DNA of 64,000 nt from NCBI GenBank assembly GCA_017307355.1, contig JAFKFG010000012.1, positions 62,001-126,000 on the forward strand, written 5' to 3'. The first letter of the stretch is position 1. Each line of letters begins with the position of its first letter. The notes below the pieces were generated by a model. The model saw only the letters and a list, made by a program, of their open reading frames with translations, was not told where the DNA came from and did not search any database. The stretch is from Alphaproteobacteria bacterium (lineage in GTDB: Bacteria; Pseudomonadota; Alphaproteobacteria; Micropepsales; Micropepsaceae). The translations under genes were made by a program, and so were the position numbers. Below, piece after piece: positions 25,593-34,654 of the stretch.

Positions 25593-27020
25593 GTGTCGAT
25601 CAAAGACGTGGCCCAGGCGGCTGATCCGGTCTTGAATTCCGTTTCCGGCCCGGGGGAGATCGATGCCGGCGGCGCGCTCAAGCGTGCGCTGACCGGCCGG
25701 CATCTGCAATTCATCGCCATCGGCGGGGCAATCGGCTCCGGCCTATTCTTGGGGTCCGCGGCCGGCATCCGCAGCGCGGGGCCGGCGTTGCTGGTCGCCT
25801 ATATCGTGGGCGGGGCGATGATCTTCTTCATTGCCCGTGCCTTGGGCGAACTGGCGCTGGCGCATCCCAAGGCCACCACCATGGATGCCTTCGCGGAAGA
25901 TTATATCCACCCCGCATTCGGCTTCATGGTCGGCTGGAATTACTGGATGAGCTGGATCCTGGTCGGCATGGTCGACATCACCGCGATGGCAATCTTCGTC
26001 AAATTCTGGCTGCCCGATCTGCCGCAATGGATCCCGGCGCTGGTCAGCCTGATGGTCCTGTACGGCATCAATATGCTGGGCGTTCGCCGGTTCGGGGAAA
26101 TGGAATTCTGGATGGCCCTGATCAAAGTGGTCACGATTGTGGGAATGATCATCGCTGGCATATTCCTTCTGTATCAAGGCGTCGGATTGACCGGCGCCCA
26201 TGCCAGCTTGGCCAATATCTGGAACGATGGCGGGCTCTTTCCCACCGGGCTGACGGGTTTCCTCACCGCCTTGCCGATCGCCTTCTTCGCTTTCGGCGGC
26301 AGCGAACTGGTGGGCCTGGCCGCCGCGGAAGCCGAGAATCCGGAAAAATCCCTGCCGCGCGCGATCAACGGCGTGGTGGCGCGAATTCTGATTTTCTATA
26401 TCGGCTCGCTGACCGTGATCATGGCGCTGGTGCCTTGGCGGCTGATCGTGCCCACGGAGAGCCCCTTCGTTCTGGTCTTCACCCAGGTCGGGTTGCCGGC
26501 CACGGCCGGTCTCATCAATCTGGTTCTGATTTCCGCGGTCTTGTCGTCCTGCAACAGCGGCGTCTTCGCGGGCGCGCGGACCCTGCAGTCGCTGGCCGCC
26601 AAGCGGCATGCGCCCGCCATTCTGGCGCGCATCGACAGCCGCGGCGTGCCGGTGATGGGCATCACCATTTCGGCCGCGATCATGTTCCTGGGCGTGGTCC
26701 TGAACTATTTCGTGCCGGGCAAAGTGATGGAATACATCATCTCGGCCTCCGCGATCCTTTTGATGGGAACCTGGACCAGCATTATCGTCAGCCATATGGG
26801 CTTTCGCAGCCGGGCGCCCAAGGACGCGCCCCGCAAATTCCCCATGCCGCTCTATCCCCTGGCGAGCTGGATCGTTCTGGGTTTCATCGGCGGCATCGCC
26901 CTGATCATGGCGACTTATCTGGGGATGTATATTCCCATCGGTTTCGCAGCCGGATTTTACCTGCTGCTGGGTTTGATCTATGCCTTTTCCGGCGAGCAAC
27001 GCCGCAGGACCACCGCATGA
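25593..27020 (+). CDS. Amino-acid permease (APC superfamily, AAT family)
   Basis: This 475-residue, twelve-helix permease has LTGRHLQFIAIGGAIGSGLF in helix 1 and FAFGGSELVGLAAAEAENPEKSLPRA around helix 6, typical of AroP/GabP/CycA-type amino-acid-polyamine-organocation carriers. The start is taken as GTG at 25593, after GGGGG and GGAGAGG. The gene overlaps kynU by ATGA and follows kynB, so the cargo is most probably tryptophan, kynurenine or another aromatic amino acid. That specificity is inferred from the neighbours. Confidence 0.85.
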   Translation: MSIKDVAQAADPVLNSVSGPGEIDAGGALKRALTGRHLQFIAIGGAIGSGLFLGSAAGIRSAGPALLVAYIVGGAMIFFIARALGELALAHPKATTMDAFAEDYIHPAFGFMVGWNYWMSWILVGMVDITAMAIFVKFWLPDLPQWIPALVSLMVLYGINMLGVRRFGEMEFWMALIKVVTIVGMIIAGIFLLYQGVGLTGAHASLANIWNDGGLFPTGLTGFLTALPIAFFAFGGSELVGLAAAEAENPEKSLPRAINGVVARILIFYIGSLTVIMALVPWRLIVPTESPFVLVFTQVGLPATAGLINLVLISAVLSSCNSGVFAGARTLQSLAAKRHAPAILARIDSRGVPVMGITISAAIMFLGVVLNYFVPGKVMEYIISASAILLMGTWTSIIVSHMGFRSRAPKDAPRKFPMPLYPLASWIVLGFIGGIALIMATYLGMYIPIGFAAGFYLLLGLIYAFSGEQRRRTTA

Positions 27021-28255
27021 TTCACGAGTTGCCCGATTTCATCCGGGCGCTGGACGCCGCCGATCCGGTACGGAATTTTCGCTCGAAATTCTCGCTGCCT
27101 TCCGGCGTGATCTATCTGGACGGCAATTCGCTGGGTGCCTTGCCGGCGGCGACCCTCCCGCGGCTGGAAGAGGTGGTGCGCCAGGAATGGGGCACGGGCC
27201 TGATCCGCAGCTGGAACACCCATGACTGGATTGGTGCCTCGCGGCGGGTGGGCGACAAGATCGCCGCCCTGGTGGGGGCCAGCGCCGGGGAAGTGGTGGT
27301 GGCGGAATCCACCTCGGTCAATATCTTCAAGCTTCTGATGGCCGCAATCGCGGCCCGGCCCGGGCGCAACGTCATCCTTTCGGAAGCGGGCAATTTTCCC
27401 ACCGATCTATATGTCGCCCAGGGCATCGCCGCGTTCCTGCCGCACATCTCGGTTCGCGCGGCGGAGCCGGGGCAGATGCTGGACGCCATCGGTGACGATG
27501 TCGCCGTGGTGTTGCTGACCCATGTTCACTACAAGACCGGCGACAAATACGACATGGCCGCGATTACGCGTCGCGCCCATGACCATGGCGCGCTGATGAT
27601 CTGGGATCTGTGCCACAGCGCGGGCGCGGTCAAGGTCGATCTCGGCGCTGCGGATGCCGACCTGGCCCTGGGTTGCGGTTACAAATATCTCAATGGCGGT
27701 CCGGGTGCCCCGGCCTTTTTGTATGTCGCCAAGCGCCTTCAGACGCAGCTGCAATCCCCCGTCACGGGATGGCTAGGGCATGCCGCGCCATTTGCCTTTA
27801 CCGACGATTACCGGCCCGCGCCCGATATCGGCCGTTTCCTCAGCGGCACGCCGCCCATCCTGGGCCTGACGGCACTGGAGACCGGCATCGATCTGCTGGT
27901 GGAAGCGCCGCGGGACCAGCTGTACGAGAAGGGGCAAAAACTTTGCTCGCTCTTTATCGAATTGGTGGAACGCAATTGCGCCGGCTATGGCATCGAAATC
28001 GCCACCACGCGCGATTCCAAGGCGCGGGGCAGCCATGTCTCGCTGCGGCACGCGCATGGCTATCCCATCGTGCAGGCCCTGATCGCTGAAGGCGTGATCG
28101 GGGATTTTCGGGCGCCCGACATCCTGCGCTTCGGCTTCACGCCGCTTTATCTCAGCTATGCGGATGTCTGGCGCGCCACGGAGATCCTGCGGGACATACT
28201 GGCCACGGGCCGCTGGGACGATGCCCGTTTTAAAGCGCGTGCCGCAGTCACCTGA
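27017..28255 (+). CDS. kynU: Kynureninase
   Basis: This 412-residue PLP enzyme of aspartate-aminotransferase fold cleaves L-kynurenine to anthranilate and alanine. K223 in GCGYKYLNGGPG is the Schiff-base lysine. IYLDGNSLGALP at the N-terminus, STSVNIFKLL (phosphate binding) and WDLCHSAGAVKVDL (cofactor Asp and His) are family motifs. The ATG overlaps the permease stop (ATGA). Anthranilate made here is the substrate of the CoA ligase encoded 9 kb downstream. It converges with a small RAM-domain gene. Confidence 0.94.
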   Translation: MIHELPDFIRALDAADPVRNFRSKFSLPSGVIYLDGNSLGALPAATLPRLEEVVRQEWGTGLIRSWNTHDWIGASRRVGDKIAALVGASAGEVVVAESTSVNIFKLLMAAIAARPGRNVILSEAGNFPTDLYVAQGIAAFLPHISVRAAEPGQMLDAIGDDVAVVLLTHVHYKTGDKYDMAAITRRAHDHGALMIWDLCHSAGAVKVDLGAADADLALGCGYKYLNGGPGAPAFLYVAKRLQTQLQSPVTGWLGHAAPFAFTDDYRPAPDIGRFLSGTPPILGLTALETGIDLLVEAPRDQLYEKGQKLCSLFIELVERNCAGYGIEIATTRDSKARGSHVSLRHAHGYPIVQALIAEGVIGDFRAPDILRFGFTPLYLSYADVWRATEILRDILATGRWDDARFKARAAVT

Positions 28256-28261
28256 AGATCG

Positions 28262-28567
28262 CTATTTCCGGACGCGGCCGGTCATGTCTTCCGCCCGGGG
28301 CTCGAATTCGGGCTTGGGCTCGGGATTCCAGCGGAATTTGAACGCGACAATCGAATAGGTGTCGCGGATGCCGGGAACGGTCTGCAGCTTCTTGGTGACG
28401 AACTCGCCATAGCTTCTTTCGTCGGGGAGCTCGAATTTCGCCAGAAGGTCATAGGTGCCGGAGGTGGAATAGACTTCCGCCGTTTCGGGGAAATTGTCGA
28501 CCAGATAGGCGGCAACGTCGAATGCCTTGGTCAGCTCGCATTTGATCTGGCAGAAAATGGCCTTCAT
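28262..28567 (-). CDS. Stand-alone Lrp/AsnC ligand-binding (RAM) domain protein
   Basis: This 101-residue protein consists only of the RAM ligand-binding domain found at the C-terminus of Lrp/AsnC regulators (MKAIFCQIKCEL, then STSGTYDLLAKFELPD and VPGIRDTYSIVAFKF). The helix-turn-helix half is absent. The frame is open upstream to 28756, but translation there shows no HTH pattern, and the ATG at 28567 starts the domain exactly. Such proteins bind amino acids and may modulate Lrp partners by hetero-oligomerisation. Sitting convergent to kynU, it may sense tryptophan or a kynurenine-pathway compound. Function is not established. Confidence 0.8.
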   Translation of the reverse strand: MKAIFCQIKCELTKAFDVAAYLVDNFPETAEVYSTSGTYDLLAKFELPDERSYGEFVTKKLQTVPGIRDTYSIVAFKFRWNPEPKPEFEPRAEDMTGRVRK

Positions 28568-28721
28568 CGAAAAGTCTCCCGGCGCGTTTGAAGCGGTGAG
28601 TTTAGACGGCTTCGTGAGGCAGGAGGAGACAAAATTCGCCCCAATCCGCGCCTCCCGCGCCTTGACTCCATCCCCCGACCCCGTGAGCTTTATACCTAAA
28701 ACATCACCGGGGAGGGGGAGC

Positions 28722-30410
28722 ATGCGCATCAGGGCCGTCAGCATCGCCATGGTCATGCTGGCCGCGGCACCCGGAGCGGCGTTCGCCGCAACCGCGCGCG
28801 CCGATACGATCTATGTCAATGGCAAGATCTTCACCGCCGATGCCAAGGACCGGGTGGTGCAAGGGTTTGCCGTCGCCGGGAGCCGGTTTCTGGCGGTGGG
28901 GGACAATGCCGCCATCCGCAAATTCGCCGGCAGGGGCACAAGGGTGGTGGATCTCAAAGGCCATTTCGTCAGTCCCGGCCTGGCGGACGACCATTTCCAT
29001 AATGAAGGAGGCGGCAGCGGCATCGACCTCTCCCACGTCCGCACCATGGCGGAATTGCTGACCACCGTTGCCAACGCCGCCGCGCAGACGGCGCCGGGCA
29101 CGCTTCTGGTCTCCAATTCCGACTGGCATGAAGCGCAGCTCAAGGAACAGCGCCTGCCCACGGCACAGGAACTGGACCAGGCCGCACCGGGCAATCCGGT
29201 GGTGCTGGTGCGGGGCGGTCATTCCTACATTCTCAATGACGCCGCCTTCCGCAAATACAACATCACCAAGGACACGCCGGTGCCGGCGGGCGGCCAGGTC
29301 AGCCGGGACGCGGCCGGCGTTCTGACCGGCGAATTGTTCGACAATGCCAAGGCGCTGGTGCCGCTGCCGCCGCCAAAGGCACTGACCATGGATGACATCC
29401 TCGCCACCCAGAAAGCGCTCAATCCCTATGGCATTACGGCGGTCAGGATCGCCGGATCCTATAAGGGCGACATGCTGCGCGCCTTGCAGCTGTGGAGGGA
29501 TGCGGCGGCGGCGGATTCCCTGAGCTTGCGCTACACCGTCTATATGCCCGGCTTTGAATTCCGAGACCCGCAGCAAGTGGACCGGGCTATCGCCCGCTGG
29601 GGCGTCAAACAGGACGAGGGCGACGATTTCGTCCGCGTCGGCGGGATCAAGCTGATCGTCGATGGCGGTTTCGAAGGCGGCCATATCTCAAGGCCGTATC
29701 AGGAACCCTATGGGCGGGGCGGCACTTACTCCGGCCTCACCGTGTCGCCGCCCGACGCCTATAATGCGGTGGTGCGCGAGATCAACCGCAAGGGTTGGCG
29801 CGCCGCCACCCATGCGGTGGGCGATGCCGCCGTCGATCAGGTGCTGACGGCCTATGAACTGGCCAACAAGGATGCCTCCATCATCGGCAAGCGCTGGTCG
29901 GTCGAGCACGCGTTCGTGGCGCGGCCCGATCTGGTCAAGCGGATGCAGGATCTGAAACTGATGGTGTCGGCCCAGGATCATCTCTATCTCGCCGCGCCGG
30001 CGCTGAAGAAATATTGGGGCATGGACCTGGCCGCAGATGTTACGCCGGTCAAAACTTATCTCGATGCCGGCCTGTTGGTGGCGGGCGGCACGGATTCGCC
30101 TGTGATCCCCTTCAATCCTTTCTGGGAGCTTTATCATTTCGCCAGCCGCGACACGATTTCCGACGGCATCTATGGCGCGGACCAGAAGATCGCCTCGCGC
30201 GCGCTGTTGCTCCGGCTCGACACCATCAATTACGCCAAGCTGATCGGCGAGGATGATCGTCGCGGTTCGATCGAACCGGGAAAGCTGGCGGATTTCGCGG
30301 TCCTCACCGCCGATTTCCTCACCGTGCCGGTGGAGAATATCCCCGCCATCAAGGCCCTTGCCACTTATGTCGGCGGTCAGGAAGTCTATCGCGATCCGGA
30401 TTATCGCTGA
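28722..30410 (+). CDS. Exported amidohydrolase (YtcJ-like)
   Basis: This 562-residue metal-dependent hydrolase has a signal peptide (residues 1-25) and the amidohydrolase barrel. The HxH metal motif is H91-F-H93 in [11 protein letters not shown], followed by [39 protein letters not shown] and [14 protein letters not shown]. The start follows GGGGAGGGGG. It lies between the kynurenine and anthranilate-CoA genes and is followed after 10 bp by an acyl-CoA dehydrogenase, so it may be in that operon. Family members act on amides or N-acyl compounds. A periplasmic role on an N-acylated aromatic amine would fit, but is conjecture. Confidence 0.8.
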   Translation: MRIRAVSIAMVMLAAAPGAAFAATARADTIYVNGKIFTADAKDRVVQGFAVAGSRFLAVGDNAAIRKFAGRGTRVVDLKGHFVSPGLADDHFHNEGGGSGIDLSHVRTMAELLTTVANAAAQTAPGTLLVSNSDWHEAQLKEQRLPTAQELDQAAPGNPVVLVRGGHSYILNDAAFRKYNITKDTPVPAGGQVSRDAAGVLTGELFDNAKALVPLPPPKALTMDDILATQKALNPYGITAVRIAGSYKGDMLRALQLWRDAAAADSLSLRYTVYMPGFEFRDPQQVDRAIARWGVKQDEGDDFVRVGGIKLIVDGGFEGGHISRPYQEPYGRGGTYSGLTVSPPDAYNAVVREINRKGWRAATHAVGDAAVDQVLTAYELANKDASIIGKRWSVEHAFVARPDLVKRMQDLKLMVSAQDHLYLAAPALKKYWGMDLAADVTPVKTYLDAGLLVAGGTDSPVIPFNPFWELYHFASRDTISDGIYGADQKIASRALLLRLDTINYAKLIGEDDRRGSIEPGKLADFAVLTADFLTVPVENIPAIKALATYVGGQEVYRDPDYR

Positions 30411-30420
30411 GGGAGGTTGC

Positions 30421-31563
30421 GTGAGCGACACCAGCTATCGGACATGGCCCTGGTTCGACGACCAGCATCGCCGCTTTGCCGACCGCCTGGAGGCGTGGGC
30501 GGCGGCGGAACTGCCGGGGTTGCTGGGCGATCACAAGGATGTGGATGCGATTTGCCGCCGGCTGGCGGCCGCGCTGGGCAAGGCCGGCTGGCTCGATCCG
30601 GCGGTGCCGAAGGATGGCGATGGCTTCGACCTGCGCTCGATTTGCCTGGCGCGGGAGATTCTCGCCCGCCACGCGGCGCTGGCGGATTTCGCTTTTGCGA
30701 TGCAGGGGCTGGGCACGGGCGCCATCACCTTGTTCGGCACGCCGGCGCAGCGCCAGCAATGGCTGGCGGGCGCGCGCAGCGGCCGCCGCTTGACCGGTTT
30801 TGCCCTGTCCGAGCCGGAGGCCGGATCGGACGTGGCGGCGATGCAGATGACGGCGCGGGAGGTTTCCGGCGGCTTTCGCCTCGACGGGGTCAAGACCTGG
30901 ATCTCCAATGGCGGCATCGCCGGCCAGTATGTGGTGTTCGCCAAGGACGGGGCCAAATACACGGCCTTCGTGCTGACAGCCGACACGCCCGGCCTTGCGG
31001 TGGCGGAGCGCATCGATGTCATCGCGCCGCATCCCCTGGCCACGTTGCGCTTCGACAATTGCCTGGTCCCGCCGGAGGCGGTGATCGGGGAACGGGGCGC
31101 GGGCATGCGGGTGGCGCTGGCGACGCTGGATATATTCCGTCCCAGCGTCGGCGCGGCGGCGCTGGGCCTGGCCCGGCGGGCATTGGATGAAACGCTGGCG
31201 CGGGCCGCCGCGCGGCCCATGTTCGGGGGCCGCCTGGGCGATCTTCAACTGATCCAGGCCAAGATCGCCGCAATGGCGCTGAAGATCGACGCGGCGGCGC
31301 TCCTGGTCTATCGCGCCGCCTGGGCGCGCGACTGCGGCGGCCAGGCGCGCATCACCCGCGAAGCGGCCATGGCCAAGCTCTTCGCCACCGAAGCGGCGCA
31401 GGAGATCATCGACGATGCGGTGCAGGTCTGGGGTGCGGCCGGTCTGGTTTCGGGCGCGACGGTGGAAAATCTCTACCGGGAAATCCGCGCCATGCGTATC
31501 TATGAAGGCGCTTCGGACGTCCAGAAAATCGTGATCGCGCGGTCCTTGCTGGCGCCGGGTTGA
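30421..31563 (+). CDS. Acyl-CoA dehydrogenase
   Basis: This 380-residue flavoprotein has the three ACAD domains: [11 protein letters not shown] (substrate/FAD loop), [15 protein letters not shown], and the C-terminal helical domain ending with the catalytic Glu in [17 protein letters not shown]. The start is GTG at 30421 after GGGAGGTT. It converges with the minus-strand operon encoding RidA-like protein, thioesterase, enoyl-CoA hydratase and SDR, the stops being only 4 bp apart. In this setting it probably oxidises a reduced alicyclic amino-oxo-cyclohexenecarboxyl-CoA intermediate of anthranilate breakdown. Confidence 0.87.
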   Translation: MSDTSYRTWPWFDDQHRRFADRLEAWAAAELPGLLGDHKDVDAICRRLAAALGKAGWLDPAVPKDGDGFDLRSICLAREILARHAALADFAFAMQGLGTGAITLFGTPAQRQQWLAGARSGRRLTGFALSEPEAGSDVAAMQMTAREVSGGFRLDGVKTWISNGGIAGQYVVFAKDGAKYTAFVLTADTPGLAVAERIDVIAPHPLATLRFDNCLVPPEAVIGERGAGMRVALATLDIFRPSVGAAALGLARRALDETLARAAARPMFGGRLGDLQLIQAKIAAMALKIDAAALLVYRAAWARDCGGQARITREAAMAKLFATEAAQEIIDDAVQVWGAAGLVSGATVENLYREIRAMRIYEGASDVQKIVIARSLLAPG

Positions 31564-31567
31564 TCGG

Positions 31568-31966
31568 TCAATCCGGGATGACGGCGGTGGCTTCGATTTC
31601 CACCATCGCGTCCGGCTCGACCAGGCCCGCGACCGCCACCAAGGTCATGGCGGGATAATGGGTCCCGAACACCTCGCGATACGCTTTGCCGATGTCCTTG
31701 AGGTTGCCGTTATAGGCGGCGAGATCGGTGACGAACCAATTGAGCCGTACCACCGTTTCGGGCGTTGTTCCCGCGTCCGCCAGCAGGCGGGCGATATTCT
31801 TCAGCGCCTGGCGGACCTGGCCGACAAAACCGGACGCGAAGATGCCCTTTTCATCCCAGCCGATCTGACCGCCGAGAAATATCGTCGTGCCCTTGGCGGC
31901 GATGCCATGGGCATAGCCTTTTGGGCGCGGCCATCCTTCCGGCAACAGGATGCGATGCCCCGTCAT
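31568..31966 (-). CDS. RidA/YjgF-family protein lacking the catalytic arginine
   Basis: This 132-residue protein has the YjgF/RidA fold signature (GYAHGIAAKGTTIFLGGQIG, then AYREVFGTHYPA and VEIEATAV). In imine-hydrolysing RidA the segment reads P-A-R-S/T before the V-x-V-A-x-L strand. Here it reads YPAMTLVAVAGL, with M107 in the Arg105 position, so ordinary 2-aminoacrylate deaminase activity is doubtful. The ATG at 31966 overlaps the thioesterase stop (ATGA). A RidA-like protein also occurs in the known aerobic anthranilate-CoA cluster of Azoarcus, where an enamine intermediate must lose ammonia. A role in that step is inferred. Confidence 0.85.
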   Translation of the reverse strand: MTGHRILLPEGWPRPKGYAHGIAAKGTTIFLGGQIGWDEKGIFASGFVGQVRQALKNIARLLADAGTTPETVVRLNWFVTDLAAYNGNLKDIGKAYREVFGTHYPAMTLVAVAGLVEPDAMVEIEATAVIPD

Positions 31967-32448
31967 CGGCAACTGTCCCGGTAGGCGATCAGGGCATCCT
32001 TGAGATCCGGCGGGATGTTGATGGCGTTGTTGGTGTTCAGGGAGGTGGTCACCATCACCAGGCGGCAGCGCATGACCTCTTCGAGTTCCCGCACGCAATG
32101 GATCACGAAGATGATCGAGGTGCGCCCGATATGCTCCATCAGCACCGTGAAGCTGAGGCGGTCGCCCATGAAGGCGGGCTTGAAGAAATCGGTGTCGACG
32201 CTCTTATAGCCCAGGCCCACACGGTCTTTCTGGATCAAGGCGTGATAGTCGATGCGCAGCTGGTCGAGGAAAAAATCCTCGATCACGCCATTGGCCATAT
32301 CGATGAAGCGGGGCGTATAGACGATGCCGGCCGGGTCGCAATCGGAAAAGCGGATGTTGCGCTTCGTGCTCCAGGCATCATCCGGCAGGTAACGGGGATG
32401 CAGGGGCAAGGGACGTTCGCGTCCTTTGGGAAGCGGCGGCCTTTCCAT
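31963..32448 (-). CDS. 4-hydroxybenzoyl-CoA thioesterase-type hotdog protein
   Basis: This 161-residue hotdog-fold acyl-CoA thioesterase carries the motif FSDCDPAGIVYTPRF. D38 matches the catalytic Asp17 of Pseudomonas 4-hydroxybenzoyl-CoA thioesterase. The ATG at 32448 lies 2 bp after the hydratase stop; the longer frame to 32583 is read-through of the neighbour. It may release trapped CoA from dead-end aromatic thioesters in the anthranilate pathway, sparing the CoA pool. The exact acyl group is unknown. Confidence 0.83.
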   Translation of the reverse strand: MERPPLPKGRERPLPLHPRYLPDDAWSTKRNIRFSDCDPAGIVYTPRFIDMANGVIEDFFLDQLRIDYHALIQKDRVGLGYKSVDTDFFKPAFMGDRLSFTVLMEHIGRTSIIFVIHCVRELEEVMRCRLVMVTTSLNTNNAINIPPDLKDALIAYRDSCR

Positions 32449-32450
32449 GG

Positions 32451-33275
32451 TCAGTTTCCTTGGAATTGGGGTTTTTCCCGTGCCGCGAAAGCGCGATAGG
32501 CGCGGGCAAAGTCTTCGGTTTTCATGCAAAGGGCTTGTGCGACGGCTTCGGCATCGATGGCGGCCTCCAGCCCCATCGCCCATTCCATCGCCAGCATCTT
32601 CTTGGTCATGCCATGGGCGAAGCTGGGGCCTGCCGCGATCTCTTCTGCCAATGCGGCTGCCGTTTGAGCCAGGGACGCCGCATCGGTCAGGCGGTTGAAG
32701 AAACCCCAGCTGAAACCTTCCTCGCCGCTCATGCTACGGCCCAAGAACAAAAGCTCCGACGCGCGGCCAAGGCCGATCAGGCGCGGCAGCATGGCGCAAG
32801 CTCCCATGTCGCAACCGGCCAGGCCGACGCGATTGAAGAGGAAGGCTACCTTGGCGCCGGGCGTGGCGACGCGCAGGTCCGAGGCCATCGCCAGGATCGC
32901 GCCCGCGCCGGCACAGATGCCATCCACCGCCGCGATGATGGGTTGGGGGCAGGCCCGCATCGCTTTGACCAGATCGCCGGTCATCTGGGTGAAATTCAAA
33001 AGACCCTTGGCGTCTTTTTCCACCAGGGGCCCGATGATCTCGAACACATCGCCGCCGGAGCAGAAATTGCCGCCTTCGCCGGCCAGCACGAAAGCCTTGA
33101 CGGTATCGTCGCCCGCCGCGGCGCGGAACAACTGCATCAGTTCGGCATAGGAATCGAATGTCAGTGGGTTCTTTTTCTCCGGCCGCGCCAGGGTGACATG
33201 CGCCACCGTGCCCGTCACGGCCAGCTTGAAATGCCGGGCTTGCCAATCGCGCAGGGCAGGGCCGGTGGAATTCAC
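32451..33275 (-). CDS. Enoyl-CoA hydratase/isomerase family protein
   Basis: This 274-residue crotonase-fold protein shows both oxyanion-hole segments ([15 protein letters not shown] and [16 protein letters not shown]) and the following [22 protein letters not shown] helix pair. The GTG at 33275 overlaps the MarR stop (GTGA) and avoids 37 codons of read-through. In the CoA-dependent anthranilate pathway it would hydrate, or hydrolytically open, the alicyclic enoyl-CoA ring intermediate. It is the third gene of the SDR-MarR-ECH-thioesterase-RidA operon. The family is certain, the substrate inferred. Confidence 0.86.
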   Translation of the reverse strand: MNSTGPALRDWQARHFKLAVTGTVAHVTLARPEKKNPLTFDSYAELMQLFRAAAGDDTVKAFVLAGEGGNFCSGGDVFEIIGPLVEKDAKGLLNFTQMTGDLVKAMRACPQPIIAAVDGICAGAGAILAMASDLRVATPGAKVAFLFNRVGLAGCDMGACAMLPRLIGLGRASELLFLGRSMSGEEGFSWGFFNRLTDAASLAQTAAALAEEIAAGPSFAHGMTKKMLAMEWAMGLEAAIDAEAVAQALCMKTEDFARAYRAFAAREKPQFQGN

Positions 33276-33781
33276 GGTTCCGGTGCCCCATTGACGGATT
33301 TGACCGAGTCCTTGAGCTTGCCCAGCGACAGGATCAGCCCGTCGATATCCTTGGGTGACAATTGGGCGAAGAATTCGGCGATCCATTCTTCATGCGCATT
33401 GGCGATGCGATTGAAACTGGCCTGGCCCTTGGCGGTGAGCTTGACGATCTGCACCCGCCGGTCGTTGGGTAACGAGAAGCGCTTGATATAGCCCGCCTGC
33501 ACCAGCCGTTCGACCAGGCCGGTGACGTTGCCGTTGGTCACCATCATGCGCCGCGACAGGTCGCCCAAGGTCATGCCCTTGGGCGCACGCTCCAACTGAG
33601 CCAAAAGGTCGAAACGCGGCAAAGTGATGTCGAAATGTTCCGCCAGCCGCTTGCGGATGCCAGCCTCGACCAGATTGGTGCAGGTGAGAAGGCGCAGCCA
33701 CAAGCGCAGCTCGTCCTTGTGGGCATGGGGGGATTCGGCGACCTTGGTCTCGGAATCCAGATGGGCAAGCTTGGAATTCAT
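33272..33781 (-). CDS. MarR-family regulator of the anthranilate-CoA genes
   Basis: This 169-residue winged-helix protein has the MarR pattern: long helix 1 ([23 protein letters not shown]), [22 protein letters not shown], recognition helix [20 protein letters not shown], and the wing [13 protein letters not shown]. It is embedded in the catabolic operon with overlaps at both ends, so it is autoregulated. MarR-type repressors of hybrid pathways often respond to the aromatic CoA thioester; here that would be 2-aminobenzoyl-CoA. Its likely sites are the similar dyads at 34585 and 38603. Confidence 0.85.
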   Translation of the reverse strand: MNSKLAHLDSETKVAESPHAHKDELRLWLRLLTCTNLVEAGIRKRLAEHFDITLPRFDLLAQLERAPKGMTLGDLSRRMMVTNGNVTGLVERLVQAGYIKRFSLPNDRRVQIVKLTAKGQASFNRIANAHEEWIAEFFAQLSPKDIDGLILSLGKLKDSVKSVNGAPEP

Positions 33782-34536
33782 ACTTCTCCCCCCGCCACCG
33801 TGATCGCGGAGCCGGTGATGGCCCCTGATTCACGCCGGGCCAGAAAGCATACCGCGTCCGCAACTTCTTCGGGAGCGATCATGCGGCCCAAGGGATTGGT
33901 CTTGATCAGTTCGGCGCGGGCCGCGTCCGGCGTCCGGCCCGTCTTCGCGACGATGGTCTCGATGCTGGCCTCCGCCATGTCCGTGTCGGTGAAGCCGGGG
34001 CAAACCGCATTGACGGTAACGCCGGTGCCGGCGAGTTCCATCGCCAGGGAACGGGTGAGACCGAACAGGCCATGCTTGGCCGCGGCATAAGCGCTGGTAT
34101 AGGGATAGCCCTTCAGGGCGGCGGTGGACGCGATGTTGACGATCCGCCCGAATTTCCGTGCCTTCATGCCCGGCAGCAAAGCCCGCGTCGCCGTCACCGG
34201 GCCCAGCAGATGGATATCCAGCATGCGCTGGAAATCGGCATTGCCGGTTTTCAGGAACGGCGCGGAGAGGGCGGTCCCCGCATTGTTGATCAGAATGTCG
34301 ATGGTTCCATCGGCGGCGATCTTGGCCAATGCTTTTTCGAACCCGGCGGCATCGGTCACATCGGCGATGACATAAGCCGCCGCCTTGCCGCCCGCGACGC
34401 AGGCTTTCAGCGCAGCTTCGGTGCGGCCCAGAATGGTGACGTGCACGCCCTCGCGGGTCAGGGCCGCGGCGATCGCGGCGCCGATGCCCCGTCCGCCGCC
34501 CGTCACCAGGGCATTGAGGCCTGTACCGTCAGACAT
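33778..34536 (-). CDS. Short-chain dehydrogenase/reductase (3-hydroxyacyl-CoA dehydrogenase-like)
   Basis: This 252-residue classical SDR has the NAD-binding TGGGRGIG (12-19), NNAG (84-87) and the catalytic triad S137, Y150 and K154 (SAYAAAKH). CPGFTDTDMAE follows. It is the first gene of the minus-strand operon. The ATG at 34536 was chosen over an upstream GTG at 34578, which would add an atypical leader. The surrounding beta-oxidation set suggests a 3-hydroxyacyl-CoA dehydrogenase acting on the alicyclic intermediate, as in the Azoarcus 2-aminobenzoate cluster. Confidence 0.85.
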   Translation of the reverse strand: MSDGTGLNALVTGGGRGIGAAIAAALTREGVHVTILGRTEAALKACVAGGKAAAYVIADVTDAAGFEKALAKIAADGTIDILINNAGTALSAPFLKTGNADFQRMLDIHLLGPVTATRALLPGMKARKFGRIVNIASTAALKGYPYTSAYAAAKHGLFGLTRSLAMELAGTGVTVNAVCPGFTDTDMAEASIETIVAKTGRTPDAARAELIKTNPLGRMIAPEEVADAVCFLARRESGAITGSAITVAGGEV

Positions 34537-34584
34537 TTGTCCCACTCTGGCGATCCGGTCTAACCTTGACTCCGTCACGAAGAT

Positions 34585-34604
34585 ATTTCAAGCTTAAAAC
34601 AACT
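34585..34604. promoter_or_regulatory. Candidate MarR operator between SDR and the monooxygenase/reductase gene
   Basis: ATTTCAAGCTTAAAACAACT contains the dyad TTTcAAGCTTaAAA (34586-34599), in the 118-bp divergent spacer. A TTGACT -35-like element lies at 34566-34571 on the plus strand. The same 20-base block recurs with 14 identities at 38603 before the CoA ligase gene, suggesting one regulator for all three transcripts. Confidence 0.5.
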
Positions 34605-34654
34605 GGATTGCGATCTTCCGAAGAAGCGGGAGAGGTTGTGGACCTGTTGCGCAC

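Noticed and set aside
28568..28756. An upstream extension of the RAM-domain gene that would supply an Lrp helix-turn-helix
   Set aside because: The 63 residues show no HTH pattern; the ATG at 28567 starts exactly at the RAM domain.
34537..34578. A GTG start at 34578 for the SDR gene
   Set aside because: It would add 14 residues not seen in SDRs before the beta-1 strand and lies next to the candidate operator.
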